Part shown: positions 8,303 through 17,117 of the stretch, piece by piece
Layout of the letters: each line of letters opens with the position of its first letter
How positions within the stretch are numbered: the stretch's first letter is position 1
Source of the DNA: WHSW01 sp963740055
GTDB lineage: Bacteria > Actinomycetota > Thermoleophilia > Solirubrobacterales > 70-9
Assembly: GCA_963740055.1 (NCBI GenBank)
Contig: CAVUCL010000005.1
Span: forward strand, 930,001-994,000
Direction: 5' to 3'
Length of the DNA stretch: 64,000 nt
The notes under the pieces: model-generated
The model's input: only the letters and a program-made list of their open reading frames with translations
What the model was told of the DNA's origin: nothing
The model's database searches: none
Translations under genes and position numbers: made by a program

Positions 8303-9033
8303 CCGCCCGCGCTGGCGAGCGGCAGCTCGAGCACCGCGGAGGCGCCCGCGGCGTGGCGACAGGCGGCGAAGCGCCCGCCGTGCTCGGCGGCGACGTCGGC
8401 GACGATCGCGAGCCCGTGGCCGCGGCGGGGGTCCGTGCGCCAGCGACCGGCGAGCCCCGCCGGTCGCCGGGCGACCAGCTCGCGCCGGCCGCGACGGCGG
8501 TCTCCGCTCGCGTCGGACCCGTCGCAGACGAACAGCCGCAGACGCCCCCGGCGAACCACCCCCTCGAGCTCGATCGGCCCGCTGCCGTGCTCGAGCGCGT
8601 TCGCGATCAGGTTGTCGAGCGCACCCGCGATCGCCGCCGGCTCGCAGTGCACGCGGGTCCCGTTGGCATGCCAGCGCAGCGCGATCGAGCGCTGCCCGGC
8701 CGCGGCGGCCGCGCGCCAGCGCCCGACCGCTGCCGCGGCGAGCTCGCGCGCGTCGACCGTCCGCCGGCGCCGGGTCACGCATCCGCCGTTGAGCTCGCGG
8801 TCGAGCTCGGCGAGCGCCGCCGCCGCCGCCTCGAGCTGTCCCGGGAGCCCGGCCCGCGCCGGCGGCGGCGGTGCGAGCGCCAGGGCCTGGAGCGGCCGCC
8901 GGAGCTCGTGCAGGGCGCGGTTGAGACGCTCGCGGCGGCGCCCCTCGCGCATCCGGCCGGCGACCGCGACCGTGGTCAGCGCCAGCGCCAGCGGCCAGGC
9001 GATGGCGCCGGAGTCAGCGAGCGGCCCGAGCAT
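8299..9033 (-). CDS. Membrane sensor histidine kinase
   Basis: Two-component sensor, probably partner of the response regulator whose 3' end overlaps its start by 20 nt. The 244-aa protein has one N-terminal membrane helix (residues 10-26) and almost no extracellular part. The H-box LHELRRPLQAL has its phospho-acceptor at His42. The ATPase domain shows an N-box DNLIANALEHG near 147 and a G-box GHGLAIVADVAAEHGG. A GC-rich variable insert lies between these boxes. The kinase is short and lacks PAS or HAMP domains, so the signal may be intramembrane or relayed by another protein. Location inside the Tad locus suggests it controls pilus genes. Confidence 0.85.
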   Translation of the reverse strand: MLGPLADSGAIAWPLALALTTVAVAGRMREGRRRERLNRALHELRRPLQALALAPPPPARAGLPGQLEAAAAALAELDRELNGGCVTRRRRTVDARELAAAAVGRWRAAAAAGQRSIALRWHANGTRVHCEPAAIAGALDNLIANALEHGSGPIELEGVVRRGRLRLFVCDGSDASGDRRRGRRELVARRPAGLAGRWRTDPRRGHGLAIVADVAAEHGGRFAACRHAAGASAVLELPLASAGG

Positions 9034-9757
9034 CTTCGGACGGCGCGTCGATGAGCCTGTATCCGACGCCCCAGCAGTTGACCACGTAGCGGCCGTGCTC
9101 GGGGTCGAGCTTGCGCCGCAGCCGGCTCGCGTGCGAGTCGAGCGTCCGCGTGCGACCCATCGAGCGAAACCCCCAGACGTCGCGCAGGAGCTCGTCCTTG
9201 GTGAACACGCGGGTCGGCTCGGCGGCGAGCGCCCGCAGGAGGCTGAACTCCTTGTTCGCGAGCTCGACCCTGCGCTCGCCGACGCGGACCTCGCGCCGCG
9301 AGGTATCGACGAAGATCTCCCCCACGCGCAGCGGTCCCGCGCGCCGGCCGTCGCGGCGGCGCAGGATCGCGCGGATCCGGGCGGTCACCTCGCCGACCGC
9401 GAACGGCTTGACGACGTAGTCGTCGGCCCCGCAGCGCAGGCCGCGGACCCGGTCCTCCTCGGTCCCGCGACCGCTGAGGACGAGCACCGGCAGCTCGGGG
9501 TCGTAATTGCCGGTGGCGCCCTCGGAGGCCCGGATCTCGCGCAGGACGTCGAGCCCCGGGGCATCGGGGAGGTTGAGGTCGAGCAGAAGCAGGTCGGGCT
9601 GCTTGTAGTGGCAGAGGCGGAGCGCGTCGGCGGCGCACGGCGCGGGCAGGGCGCGGAAGCGATCGGCCTCGAGGTTGTCGCAGAGCAGCTCCAGGGTCGG
9701 CTCGTCGTCCTCGCAGACGACCAGCAGCGGGCCCGGCTGGACGACCGGCAGGGTCAC
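9014..9757 (-). CDS. OmpR/PhoB-type response regulator
   Basis: DNA-binding response regulator, cognate to the downstream kinase. The 247-aa protein has a receiver domain with acidic pocket CEDDEP (residues 15-20), phospho-acceptor Asp60 in LLLLDLNLP, the switch Ser in LVLSGRG and conserved Lys117 in YVVKPF. A winged-helix Trans_Reg_C domain follows (NKEFSLLRALAAEP, the DELLRDVWGF wing region and the VGYRLID C-terminus). The GTG start overlaps the DUF192 stop as GTGA. Its target is not visible; pilus genes are the natural inference. Confidence 0.92.
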   Translation of the reverse strand: MTLPVVQPGPLLVVCEDDEPTLELLCDNLEADRFRALPAPCAADALRLCHYKQPDLLLLDLNLPDAPGLDVLREIRASEGATGNYDPELPVLVLSGRGTEEDRVRGLRCGADDYVVKPFAVGEVTARIRAILRRRDGRRAGPLRVGEIFVDTSRREVRVGERRVELANKEFSLLRALAAEPTRVFTKDELLRDVWGFRSMGRTRTLDSHASRLRRKLDPEHGRYVVNCWGVGYRLIDAPSEDARAAR

Positions 9758-10083
9758 CCGGCGTGCCCCGCCCGGATCGCCGGCAGCTCGACCACGGCCG
9801 CGGCACGCGGCTCGCGCAGGAGCCGGTTCGGCCCGACCGCCCCGCGAACCGAGACCGGCGCCATCGCCGCATCGAGGAAAACGACGTGGATCGGAAACCG
9901 CATGCCAAAGGTGTGGACGCTGCGACAGTGAGGGATCAGCAACCCATCCCCGGCGCGCTCGGGACGCAGCAGGGCGAGCCCGAGCAGACGCGAGGCGAGG
10001 GTGACCGCCACCGGCACCCGCCGGGAGGAGACGTCCGCGGTGGGAAGCCGGCGGAAGCGCAGCGGGCGGGCGGTGGCGGTCAC
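9754..10083 (-). CDS. DUF192 family protein
   Basis: Small protein of unknown biochemical role. It carries the DUF192 signature LLIPHCRSVHTFGMRFPIHV near residues 48-67, then the VVFLDAAM strand and a beta-rich C-terminus. The 109-aa length is that of the minimal domain. It lacks an obvious signal peptide, unlike many DUF192 proteins. It is the first gene of DUF192-regulator-kinase-cpaB, in which every junction overlaps, so it is co-translated with the pilus regulators. I know of DUF192 genes near Tad loci in actinobacteria, but no function is established. Confidence 0.75.
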   Translation of the reverse strand: MTATARPLRFRRLPTADVSSRRVPVAVTLASRLLGLALLRPERAGDGLLIPHCRSVHTFGMRFPIHVVFLDAAMAPVSVRGAVGPNRLLREPRAAAVVELPAIRAGHAG

Positions 10084-10129
10084 GCGGCCTACAAGCCCGG
10101 TCCCGGGAGCGCCGCCCCCCGGCCGGGGC

Positions 10130-10135
10130 TACGCT
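10130..10135 (+). promoter_or_regulatory. -10 element TACGCT of the macrodomain gene
   Basis: TACGCT is followed by exactly 6 nt and the ATG at 10142. The leaderless spacing supports this start over an upstream in-frame codon. Confidence 0.55.
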
Positions 10136-10141
10136 GGGCCG

Positions 10142-10642
10142 ATGGCGGAGCTCGAGCTGCTCGAAGGCGACATCACCGAGCTCGAGGTGGACGCGATCGC
10201 GAACGCGGCGAACACCGAGCTTCGCCACGGCGGCGGGGTCGCCGGGGCGATCTCGCGCGCCGGCGGGCCGGCGATCCAGGACGAGAGCGACCGGGTCGCG
10301 CCGATCGGGCTCGGCGAGGCGGTCGCGACCGGCGCCGGGGCGCTGCCGGCGCGCTGGGTGATCCACGCGGCGACGATGCGACTCGGCGGCCCGACCTCGG
10401 CCGAGATCGTCGCCGCGGCGACCCGCTCGACGCTCGCGCTCGCCGACGAGCTCGGGGCGCGTTCGCTCGGGCTGGTCGCGTTCGGCACCGGCGTCGGCAA
10501 CTTCCCGCTCGCCGAGGCGGCGCGGATCGAGGTCGCCGAGACCCGCGGCCATCTCGAGCGCGAGAGCGCGCTCGAGCGGGTCGTCTTCTGCGTCTTCGGG
10601 GCCGAGGCCCGGGAGGCGTTCGAGGCCGAGCTTCACGCTTGA
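10142..10642 (+). CDS. Macrodomain (ADP-ribose-binding) protein
   Basis: Binds or hydrolyses ADP-ribose derivatives, for example O-acetyl-ADP-ribose or mono-ADP-ribose on proteins. The 166-aa protein is a single macrodomain with the ADP-ribose loop DAIANAANTELRHGGGVAGAI (residues 16-36), the ALPARWVIHAAT strand and the diphosphate loop LVAFGTGVGNFPLAEAA near 118. This resembles the MacroD/AF1521-like class. An upstream in-frame start exists at 10001, but ATG 10142 is preferred for domain boundaries and the -10 spacing. It is divergent from the DUF192-regulator operon, with no evident functional link. Confidence 0.87.
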   Translation: MAELELLEGDITELEVDAIANAANTELRHGGGVAGAISRAGGPAIQDESDRVAPIGLGEAVATGAGALPARWVIHAATMRLGGPTSAEIVAAATRSTLALADELGARSLGLVAFGTGVGNFPLAEAARIEVAETRGHLERESALERVVFCVFGAEAREAFEAELHA

Positions 10643-10733
10643 ACCGCTCGTCACGAGCCCGGCGCCGCAACTGCGTCGGCGCTGTCGGGTTGGGGGTCGA
10701 GGGAAGCAGGGGGCAACCGATCTCGGAGGTTCG

Positions 10734-11834
10734 ATGAGCTCGCGTACCCGCACCGCCGTGGCGCTCGCCACGGCCCTCGCCGCGCTCGCCGCGGCCGCGC
10801 TCGCGCCCGGCGCGACCGCCGCCCCGCGCGCCTTCTACGGCACGATCACCCAGACCCCGCTCACCGACAAGGACTTCGACCGGATGGAGCGCGCGAAGCT
10901 GGGCACGCTTCGGTTCGAGATCGACTGGGCGAGCGTCGCGAACGAGGACGGCAGCTTCAGCTGGGGCGGCCCCGACGCGCTGGTCGAGCGCGCCGCGCGC
11001 CACCGCCTGCGGCCGCTGGCGACCCTGTTCGGGACCCCGGCCTACGTCGCGCGCAAACTCGACGGCTACGGCTGCAAGGGCGATCGCTGCCGCCGCTATC
11101 TGCCGCGCTCGAAGGCGGCGCTGGGCGAGTGGCGCGAGTTCGTCCGCGCCGCCGCCGGGCGCTACGGGCGCGGAGGCGAGTTCTGGGCCGACAACCCCGG
11201 CCTCCCCCGGGCGCCGATCCGAGACTGGCAGATCTACAACGAGCAGAACTCGCCCGACTTCGCCCGCCCGAAACCGAACGTGCGCCGCTACTTCAAGCTG
11301 CTCGAGGGCGCCCGGCGGACGCTCGACGGGGTCGACCACCGCGCCGACGTGGTCACCGGCGGCATGTACGCGACCCCGCTCGGTGGGCGCAAGCCGGCGA
11401 TCACCGCCTCGCGGTTCATCGAGCGCCTGTACGGGATCCGCGGCGCCCGCAAGGTGATCGACGGGATCGGCGTCCACCCATACGCGGCCAAGGTCTCGCG
11501 GGTGCGCGGTCAGGTCGACGAGATCCGCGACGCGGTCCGCGCCGGCGGCGACGGCAACGCCGGCCTCTTCGTCACCGAGCTCGGCTGGGCCTCCGGTGGC
11601 CCGGAGAACCCGCTCGTGGTCGGCAAGAGCGGCCAGGCCGCTCGGCTTCGCGACGCCTACCGGATGTTCGAGCGCATGCGCGGCGCCTGGAACGTGAAGA
11701 CGGTTGTCTGGTTCTCGTGGCGCGACAGCGCGACCAGCGTCTGCGCCTGGTGTGCGAAGTCCGGGCTGGTGAGCAGGAACCTGCGCGCGAAGCGCTCGCT
11801 GCAGGCGATGACGAGGCTCACCGGCGGGCGCTGA
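10734..11834 (+). CDS. Secreted glycoside hydrolase-like TIM-barrel protein
   Basis: Probable exported glycosidase. It has a signal peptide (residues 1-29, Arg-rich n-region, Ala-rich core, cleavage near ATAAPRA). A (beta/alpha)8 clan-A pattern follows: a putative acid/base Glu in WQIYNEQNS near residue 168, GIGVHPYAA near 243 and a putative nucleophile Glu in LFVTELGWASGG near 281. The closing WFSWRDS strand also fits GH5/GH39-like families. Four cysteines (CKGDRC and CAWC) probably form disulfides. An SD-like GGAGG lies 5 nt before the ATG, in contrast to the leaderless neighbours. The sugar substrate cannot be inferred. Confidence 0.78.
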   Translation: MSSRTRTAVALATALAALAAAALAPGATAAPRAFYGTITQTPLTDKDFDRMERAKLGTLRFEIDWASVANEDGSFSWGGPDALVERAARHRLRPLATLFGTPAYVARKLDGYGCKGDRCRRYLPRSKAALGEWREFVRAAAGRYGRGGEFWADNPGLPRAPIRDWQIYNEQNSPDFARPKPNVRRYFKLLEGARRTLDGVDHRADVVTGGMYATPLGGRKPAITASRFIERLYGIRGARKVIDGIGVHPYAAKVSRVRGQVDEIRDAVRAGGDGNAGLFVTELGWASGGPENPLVVGKSGQAARLRDAYRMFERMRGAWNVKTVVWFSWRDSATSVCAWCAKSGLVSRNLRAKRSLQAMTRLTGGR

Positions 11835-11881
11835 AGCCGCACCGGGCCGGCGGCCGAGGGCCGCTCAGCTACAACTAGACG

Positions 11882-13483
11882 ATGGAGCTCGAGCTCGCCC
11901 TGACCGTGGTGATCGCCGCCGCGTTGGCGCTGCTGATCGCCGCCGAGTGGGCGCGGATCCCGTACCCGATCCTGCTCGTGCTCGGCGGGCTCGCGCTCGG
12001 GCTGGTGCCCGGGATGCCCGAGGTCGAGCTCGATCCGGAGCTGGTGCTGCTGATCCTGCTGCCGCCGCTGCTCTACGCGGCAGCCTTCTTCACCCCGCTG
12101 CGCGAGCTGCGCCGCAACGTGCGACCGGTCTCGCTGCTCGCGATCGGGCTCGTGCTCGCGACGATGACCGTCGTCGCCGCGGTCGCCCACTACGCGCTCG
12201 ACTTCGGCTGGGCGGCGGCGTTCGTGCTCGGCGCGATCGTCTCGCCGACCGACCCGATCGCGGCGACCTCGATCGCCCGCCGGCTGCACGTCCCCGGCCG
12301 GATCGTGACCATCGTCGAGGGCGAGGCGCTGATCAACGACGGCACCGCGCTCGTCGCCTACAAGTTCGCGGTCGCCGCCGTGGTCACGGGGAGCTTCAGC
12401 CTGGCCGAGGCGAGCGGCGAGTTCGTGCTCACCGCGCTCGGCGGGATCGCGGTCGGGATCGCCGTCGGCGCGCTCGTCGCCGCCCTGCGGCGACGGCTCG
12501 ACAACCCACCGGTCGAGGTCACGATCGCGCTCTTCACCGCCTACTTCGCCTACCTGCCGGCGGAGGCAATCGGCGTCTCCGGGGTGCTCGCGGCGGTCAC
12601 CGTCGGCATCTACATGGGGCGGCTGACGTCGCGCCTGACCACGCCGACGACGCGGATCCAGGGCAACGCGGTCTGGGAGATCGTCAGCTTCGTCCTCAAC
12701 TCGGCGCTGTTCATGCTCGTCGGGCTGCAGCTGCCGACCGTGGTCGACGGCATCGGCGGCATCGAGGCCGGCCTGATCGCCGACGGGGCGCTGATCGCGG
12801 CAACCGTGATCGCGGTCCGGATCGCGTGGGTGTTCCCGTTCACCTACCTGCCGCGAGTGCTGTGGCGGCGGGTGCGCGAGCGCGATCCGTCGCCGCCGTG
12901 GCAGCACACGCTGCTGGTCGCCTGGACCGGGATGCGCGGAGCGGTCTCGCTCGCCGCCGCGCTCGCGCTGCCGCTGACGATCGACGGCGGCGGAGCGTTT
13001 CCGGACCGCCAGCTGATCATCTTCCTCGCCTTCTCGGTGATCCTGGCGACGCTGCTGATCCAGGGCCTGACCCTGCCGGCGCTGATCCACCTGCTTGGCG
13101 TCGACGACTCCGACGAGGAGCTCGAGCGCGAGGAGAACGACGCCCGCCTGCTTGCAACCGAGGCGGCGCTCGAGCGCCTCGAGACGCTGCTCACCGAGGA
13201 GTGGGTGCTCACCGACACCGTCGAGCGCGTCCGCGGCGCCTACACCTACCGCCGCCGCCGGCTCAGTGCACGCTCGGTCGAGGGCGAGTTCGACGGCGGC
13301 ATCGACGGCGACGGGATCGACTACGAGACCCGGTCGGAGGCCTACCAGCGGGTCGTCCGCGAGGTGCTCGAGGCCCAGCGCGAGGTCGTGATCGACCTCC
13401 GCGACCGCGGCGAGATCAACGACGACGCGCTGCGGCGGATCGAGCGCGAGCTCGACCTCGAGGACTCGCGACTGGAGATCTGA
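11882..13483 (+). CDS. CPA1-family Na+/H+ antiporter
   Basis: Multi-spanning membrane antiporter exchanging monovalent cations for protons. The 533-aa protein has about 12 hydrophobic segments over residues 1-405. It carries the CPA1 ion-site motif GAIVSPTDPIAATSIARRL near 117 and EGEALINDGTALVAYK near 142, then a GMRGAVSLAAALALPL helix near 345. A cytoplasmic tail of about 130 charged residues (EELEREENDARLL) follows, typical of NhaP/YjcE-type actinobacterial members. The ATG follows a TACAAC hexamer by 6 nt, consistent with leaderless expression. Specificity (Na+ or K+) is not determinable. Confidence 0.9.
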   Translation: MELELALTVVIAAALALLIAAEWARIPYPILLVLGGLALGLVPGMPEVELDPELVLLILLPPLLYAAAFFTPLRELRRNVRPVSLLAIGLVLATMTVVAAVAHYALDFGWAAAFVLGAIVSPTDPIAATSIARRLHVPGRIVTIVEGEALINDGTALVAYKFAVAAVVTGSFSLAEASGEFVLTALGGIAVGIAVGALVAALRRRLDNPPVEVTIALFTAYFAYLPAEAIGVSGVLAAVTVGIYMGRLTSRLTTPTTRIQGNAVWEIVSFVLNSALFMLVGLQLPTVVDGIGGIEAGLIADGALIAATVIAVRIAWVFPFTYLPRVLWRRVRERDPSPPWQHTLLVAWTGMRGAVSLAAALALPLTIDGGGAFPDRQLIIFLAFSVILATLLIQGLTLPALIHLLGVDDSDEELEREENDARLLATEAALERLETLLTEEWVLTDTVERVRGAYTYRRRRLSARSVEGEFDGGIDGDGIDYETRSEAYQRVVREVLEAQREVVIDLRDRGEINDDALRRIERELDLEDSRLEI

Positions 13484-13539
13484 AACGGGAAATTTTCGAC
13501 CTCGAGAGTGCAAACCCTCGCCCATCGACCGGGGCCGAG

Positions 13540-14103
13540 ATGCGCCGCTCGCGGCCATCGGCGAAGATGACGATCCCTGGGAGGCCCCGCGGGGAGGATC
13601 GGACGGGGCGGTTGATCGGAAAGACGGAATCGGAAGCTGTGGAGAAGGCAACTCGGAGAGGCAACTACGAGTCGGGATCCGACTACGTGCTCGAGTACGG
13701 CGAGCTGCGCTTCTCCTTCAACGAGGAGGACTTCTCGCAGCGAGTCGAGCAGGCCGCGGTGAAGCTCGACTTCGTCGAGGTCGGGCTCGAGCTCGAGGAG
13801 CTCCACGACCTGCTCGAGCTCGCCGTCAACGGCGAGATCCGGGAGCCGACCTCACCCCTGGGGGAGCACATAAACGAGCACTGGACCGAGCTCGTCGGCC
13901 CCGCCAACCGCAGCCTCGTGCACTGGATCCGGCGCCTCGTCTTCCGCGGCGCCTGGCTCGACCAGCGGGTCAAGGAGGGCGAGCTCGACATCGTCTTCGA
14001 CGCCGACACGCACACGTTCGGCTACGTGCAGCCGGATCGCGACTCGGAGCCGATCGAGCTCTCGCGCGAGCCGTCGTGGTCCGGGCTCGCCTACCGGCGC
14101 TAG
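13540..14103 (+). CDS. Hypothetical acidic protein
   Basis: Not recognised. From ATG 13540 it encodes 187 aa. A basic, low-complexity first 45 residues is followed by a well-formed acidic domain with SDYVLEYGELRFSFNEEDFS, an amphipathic ELEELHDLLELAVNGEI helix and an aromatic segment around HWTELVGPANRSLVHWIRRL. There is no signal peptide or membrane helix. Starts at 13567 (ATG) and 13639 (GTG) are in frame and may be correct, because the first residues look non-conserved. The stretch 13484-13539 upstream contains an unusually AT-rich aaatttt run. It is convergent with the rho-like gene, with 10 nt between stops. Confidence 0.6.
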   Translation: MRRSRPSAKMTIPGRPRGEDRTGRLIGKTESEAVEKATRRGNYESGSDYVLEYGELRFSFNEEDFSQRVEQAAVKLDFVEVGLELEELHDLLELAVNGEIREPTSPLGEHINEHWTELVGPANRSLVHWIRRLVFRGAWLDQRVKEGELDIVFDADTHTFGYVQPDRDSEPIELSREPSWSGLAYRR

Positions 14104-14113
14104 ATCTAACTCC

Positions 14114-15415
14114 CTAGAGCGCGCCGAGCAGCTCCGAGTTCGAGGCCGTGGCCTCGATCCGATCGCGCAACAACGCCGCCGCCTCGGGCGGATCGAGGTC
14201 GGCGAGCAGTGAGCGCAGCCGGCGCGTCGCCTCGAGCTCGTCCGCGTCGCTCAGCTGCTCGGGGTTCGAGGCCCGGGTCTCGCCCGGGTCGAGCGCGGGA
14301 TGGATCCCTGCGCCGGCGAGATCGGGGTCGAGCACGATCAGCGAGCTCTCGGTGCTCAGCACCGCGCGCTCGGCCTCGCCCTCGTCGCCGACCCCGTCGA
14401 GCACGGTCGCGAGCACGGTCAGCGAGCCGGCTCCGGTGAGGTTGCGACCGGAGCCGAACAGGCGCTTGACCTCGTCCGGGCCGCCGGCGGCGAGCGCGAG
14501 CCGCGAGAGCGAGTCGCAGACCAGGACCGCGTCGAGCCCCTGCTCGGCGAGCCGCCGGGCGCGCTCGAGCGCGAGCTCGGCGACCCGCAGCTGCTCGATC
14601 GGCGCCGCCTCGGCGGTCGCGATCGCGAACTCCGCGGGCGGCACCGCCTCGCGCCACGCGGTCGCCTCCTCGGGGCGCTCGTCGATCAGGAGGACGATCA
14701 CGCGGGCGTTGTCGTCGCCGGCGGCGGCGCGGGCGAGGCTGCGCAGCAAGGTCGTGCGGCCGGAGCGCGCCGCGGCACGGACGAGCACCCGCTGGCCGAA
14801 GGCGAGCGGCGCGAGCAGGTCGACGGCGCGCGCGAGCACGTCCTCGTTCTGATCGCCGAGCCCGATCCGGCGCTCGGGCTGGATCGGCGCCAGCGATTCG
14901 AAGTCGAGACGCGACTCGGTCTCGGGCTCGTCGCCGTTGACGCGGTCTACGTGCACGAGCGCGCGGTGGCGCTCGCCCCGGCGCGGGTCGCGGGCGGGGC
15001 CGGCGACCTCGTCGCCCGGGCGCAGCTCGCAGCGGCGCACCTGGGCGGCGGAGATGTAGACGTCGCCGTCGCCGGGGTCGAGGCCGTCGAGGCGGAGGAA
15101 GCCGTAGCGCTGGCGGGTGAGCTCGAGCACGCCGCGGACCTCGTGCACGGGCAGGTCCTCGCCACGCTCGTCGCCCCCCTCCGCTCCCTCGGGACCGAGC
15201 TCGACCGGCTCGTCGGCGTCGGGATCGAGGACCGTCGCCTCGACCACGACCTCGTCGTCGTCTGCCTCCGCCTCGGCCTCGGACGCGGGCTCGCGCTCAT
15301 TCGCGAGCAGCTCGACCAGCTCCGCGCGGGGCAGCTTGCGGTAGCCGCTGATCTCGGCCCGCGCCGCGCGGGCGTGCAGGTCGGCGAGGTGCATCTGCTC
15401 GAGCTCGGCTGCCAT
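14114..15415 (-). CDS. Divergent Rho-like termination factor with altered ATPase site
   Basis: Homologous to transcription terminator Rho over its whole 433 aa. It has an N-terminal SAP-like Rho_N helix pair (residues 8-40), an acidic spacer, a primary RNA-binding OB fold (VLELTRQRYGFLRLDG, DVYISAAQVRRCELRPGDEV at 96-136) and a RecA-like domain. The catalytic LIDERPEE (245-251) and Walker B VLVCDSLSRL (Asp302) are kept. The Walker A lysine is Arg220 (ARSGRTTLL). The R-loop lysine region TGSKM is VGDEG, and the conserved basic stretch before FPAID is DPDLAGAGIHPALD. It may be a paralogue with reduced or no translocase activity. It follows glpD by 13 nt. Confidence 0.85.
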   Translation of the reverse strand: MAAELEQMHLADLHARAARAEISGYRKLPRAELVELLANEREPASEAEAEADDDEVVVEATVLDPDADEPVELGPEGAEGGDERGEDLPVHEVRGVLELTRQRYGFLRLDGLDPGDGDVYISAAQVRRCELRPGDEVAGPARDPRRGERHRALVHVDRVNGDEPETESRLDFESLAPIQPERRIGLGDQNEDVLARAVDLLAPLAFGQRVLVRAAARSGRTTLLRSLARAAAGDDNARVIVLLIDERPEEATAWREAVPPAEFAIATAEAAPIEQLRVAELALERARRLAEQGLDAVLVCDSLSRLALAAGGPDEVKRLFGSGRNLTGAGSLTVLATVLDGVGDEGEAERAVLSTESSLIVLDPDLAGAGIHPALDPGETRASNPEQLSDADELEATRRLRSLLADLDPPEAAALLRDRIEATASNSELLGAL

Positions 15416-15428
15416 CCGGCCGCTGAGG

Positions 15429-17114
15429 CTAGACGATCGCCGCCGGGTCGATTCCCTCGGCGGCGGCGTCGGCGATCCAGCGCTCGGCCTCGGCGGCGAC
15501 CCGCTTGCGATCCCAGCCGAGCTCGCCCCCGATCGCGGCCGCCACCGGTGCCACCGACTCCGCGTCGCGCAGCTGCGGTGCCGCGACTAGCCCGAGCCGG
15601 GTCCGGCGCAGGAGCACGTCGGCGACCGAGCGCGCCTGCTCGAGCCGTGCGGCGACCGCCGCCTCGGCGAGCATGTCCGGCTGCCCGGCGACGATCGGGG
15701 CGCCGAGCTCGGGGCGCTCGCCGACCAGGCGCAGGACGTTGCGCGCCGCGTGCCCGTAGCGAAACGCCAGCAGCTCGCGATAGCCGGCCGGCAACGACCC
15801 TTCGTCGACCGCGTCGGGAGGGTCGAGCTCGTGCTCGGAGGCGACCATCCCGAGCGGGATGTCGTCGGTCCGACAGGGCGCGACCCGGCCCTCGCGATCG
15901 ACCATCCGGTCGACCACCTGCTTCGCCATCCGCCGCCAGGTGGTCAGCTTGCCGCCGGTGATCGTCAGCAGGCCCGAGGAGGTCTCATACAGCTCCGCCT
16001 TGCGCGAGATGTCGACCGACTTGCGCGGGTCCCCGGTCGAGATCAGCGGCCGCACGCCGGCGTAGGCGCCGGTGATCTCGCCTCGGCCCAGGTCGAGGTC
16101 GAAGAAGGCGTTCACCGCCTCGAGCAGGTAGTCGACGTCGTCGTCGCCGGGGCGCACGTGGGCGATGTCGCCGTCGTAGTCGGCGTCGGTGGTCCCGATC
16201 AGCGCCCGCCCGTACCAGGGCAGGGCGAAGATCGTCCGATCCGCGCCCGCGGGCACGATGCAGGCGGCGCCGGCGAGCGGCAGCCGCTCCATCGAGATCG
16301 TGATGTGGGTGCCGCGGCTGGGAGCGATCCGTGGCACCTCGGCCTCGTCGTGGATCTCCTGCGGGCGGATGCGATCGGCCCAGACGCCGGTCGCGTTGAT
16401 CACGTTATCGGCGGCGATCTCGAACTCCTCACCGCTCTCGGTGTCGCGGCAGACGACGCCCGCCGCGCGCCCGTCCTCGTCGCGCAGTCCGGTGACCTCC
16501 GCACGGTTCGCGAACACCGCCCCGAAGCGCTCCGCCTCGCCGAGGATCGTGAGCACTAGGCGCACGTCGTCGGTCTGGCAGTCGTAGAAGAGGTAGGCCT
16601 CGCGCGGGTCACGCGCCGCCAGCGCCGGGATCAGCTCGGCGACCTCGTCGCCGTCGATCGTCCGGTGGCGATCGGGCGCCCAGTAGTCCTGGCCGGCGAG
16701 CCGCTCGGCGCGCTCGCGGCGCGAGATCCCGACCCGGGTCGTCGACATCACGTCGTACATGTTGAGCCCGATCCCGATCCTGCGGTTGCGCTTGTCGTCG
16801 CCGAGGGTCGGGACCAGGTACGGGGTCGGGTAGACGAGGTGCGGCGCGAGCTGCACCATCAGCTGGCGCTCGAGCAGCGCCTCGCGCACCAGCCCGAGGT
16901 CGAAGTTCTGCAGGTAGCGCAGCCCGCCGTGGACCATCTTCGACGAGCGGCTCGAGGTCCCGATCGCGTAATCGTCGCGCTCGACCAGGGCGACTGTGTA
17001 GCCGCGCGAGGCGGCGTCGAGCGCCGCTCCCGCCCCGGTCACGCCGCCGCCGATGACGACGACGTCGAAGCGCTCGCCGGTGACCGCCGCCAGGGCCTGC
17101 TCGCGCGCGAGCAT
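15429..17114 (-). CDS. glpD: FAD-dependent glycerol-3-phosphate dehydrogenase
   Basis: Membrane-associated flavoenzyme oxidising sn-glycerol 3-phosphate to dihydroxyacetone phosphate, with electrons passing to the quinone pool. The 561-aa protein has the N-terminal FAD motif VIGGGVTGAGAALDAASRG (residues 20-38). The GlpD signatures GTSSRSSKMVHGGLRYLQ near 52 and DDVRLVLTILGEA near 182 follow, then GAYAGVRPL and TSSGLLTITGGKLTTWR near 385. A C-terminal helical domain completes a normal full length. The nitroreductase gene ends 3 nt upstream and the rho-like gene begins 13 nt downstream, so the three probably share a transcript. No glpK or glpF is nearby. Confidence 0.93.
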   Translation of the reverse strand: MLAREQALAAVTGERFDVVVIGGGVTGAGAALDAASRGYTVALVERDDYAIGTSSRSSKMVHGGLRYLQNFDLGLVREALLERQLMVQLAPHLVYPTPYLVPTLGDDKRNRRIGIGLNMYDVMSTTRVGISRRERAERLAGQDYWAPDRHRTIDGDEVAELIPALAARDPREAYLFYDCQTDDVRLVLTILGEAERFGAVFANRAEVTGLRDEDGRAAGVVCRDTESGEEFEIAADNVINATGVWADRIRPQEIHDEAEVPRIAPSRGTHITISMERLPLAGAACIVPAGADRTIFALPWYGRALIGTTDADYDGDIAHVRPGDDDVDYLLEAVNAFFDLDLGRGEITGAYAGVRPLISTGDPRKSVDISRKAELYETSSGLLTITGGKLTTWRRMAKQVVDRMVDREGRVAPCRTDDIPLGMVASEHELDPPDAVDEGSLPAGYRELLAFRYGHAARNVLRLVGERPELGAPIVAGQPDMLAEAAVAARLEQARSVADVLLRRTRLGLVAAPQLRDAESVAPVAAAIGGELGWDRKRVAAEAERWIADAAAEGIDPAAIV

Positions 17115-17117
17115 CGA

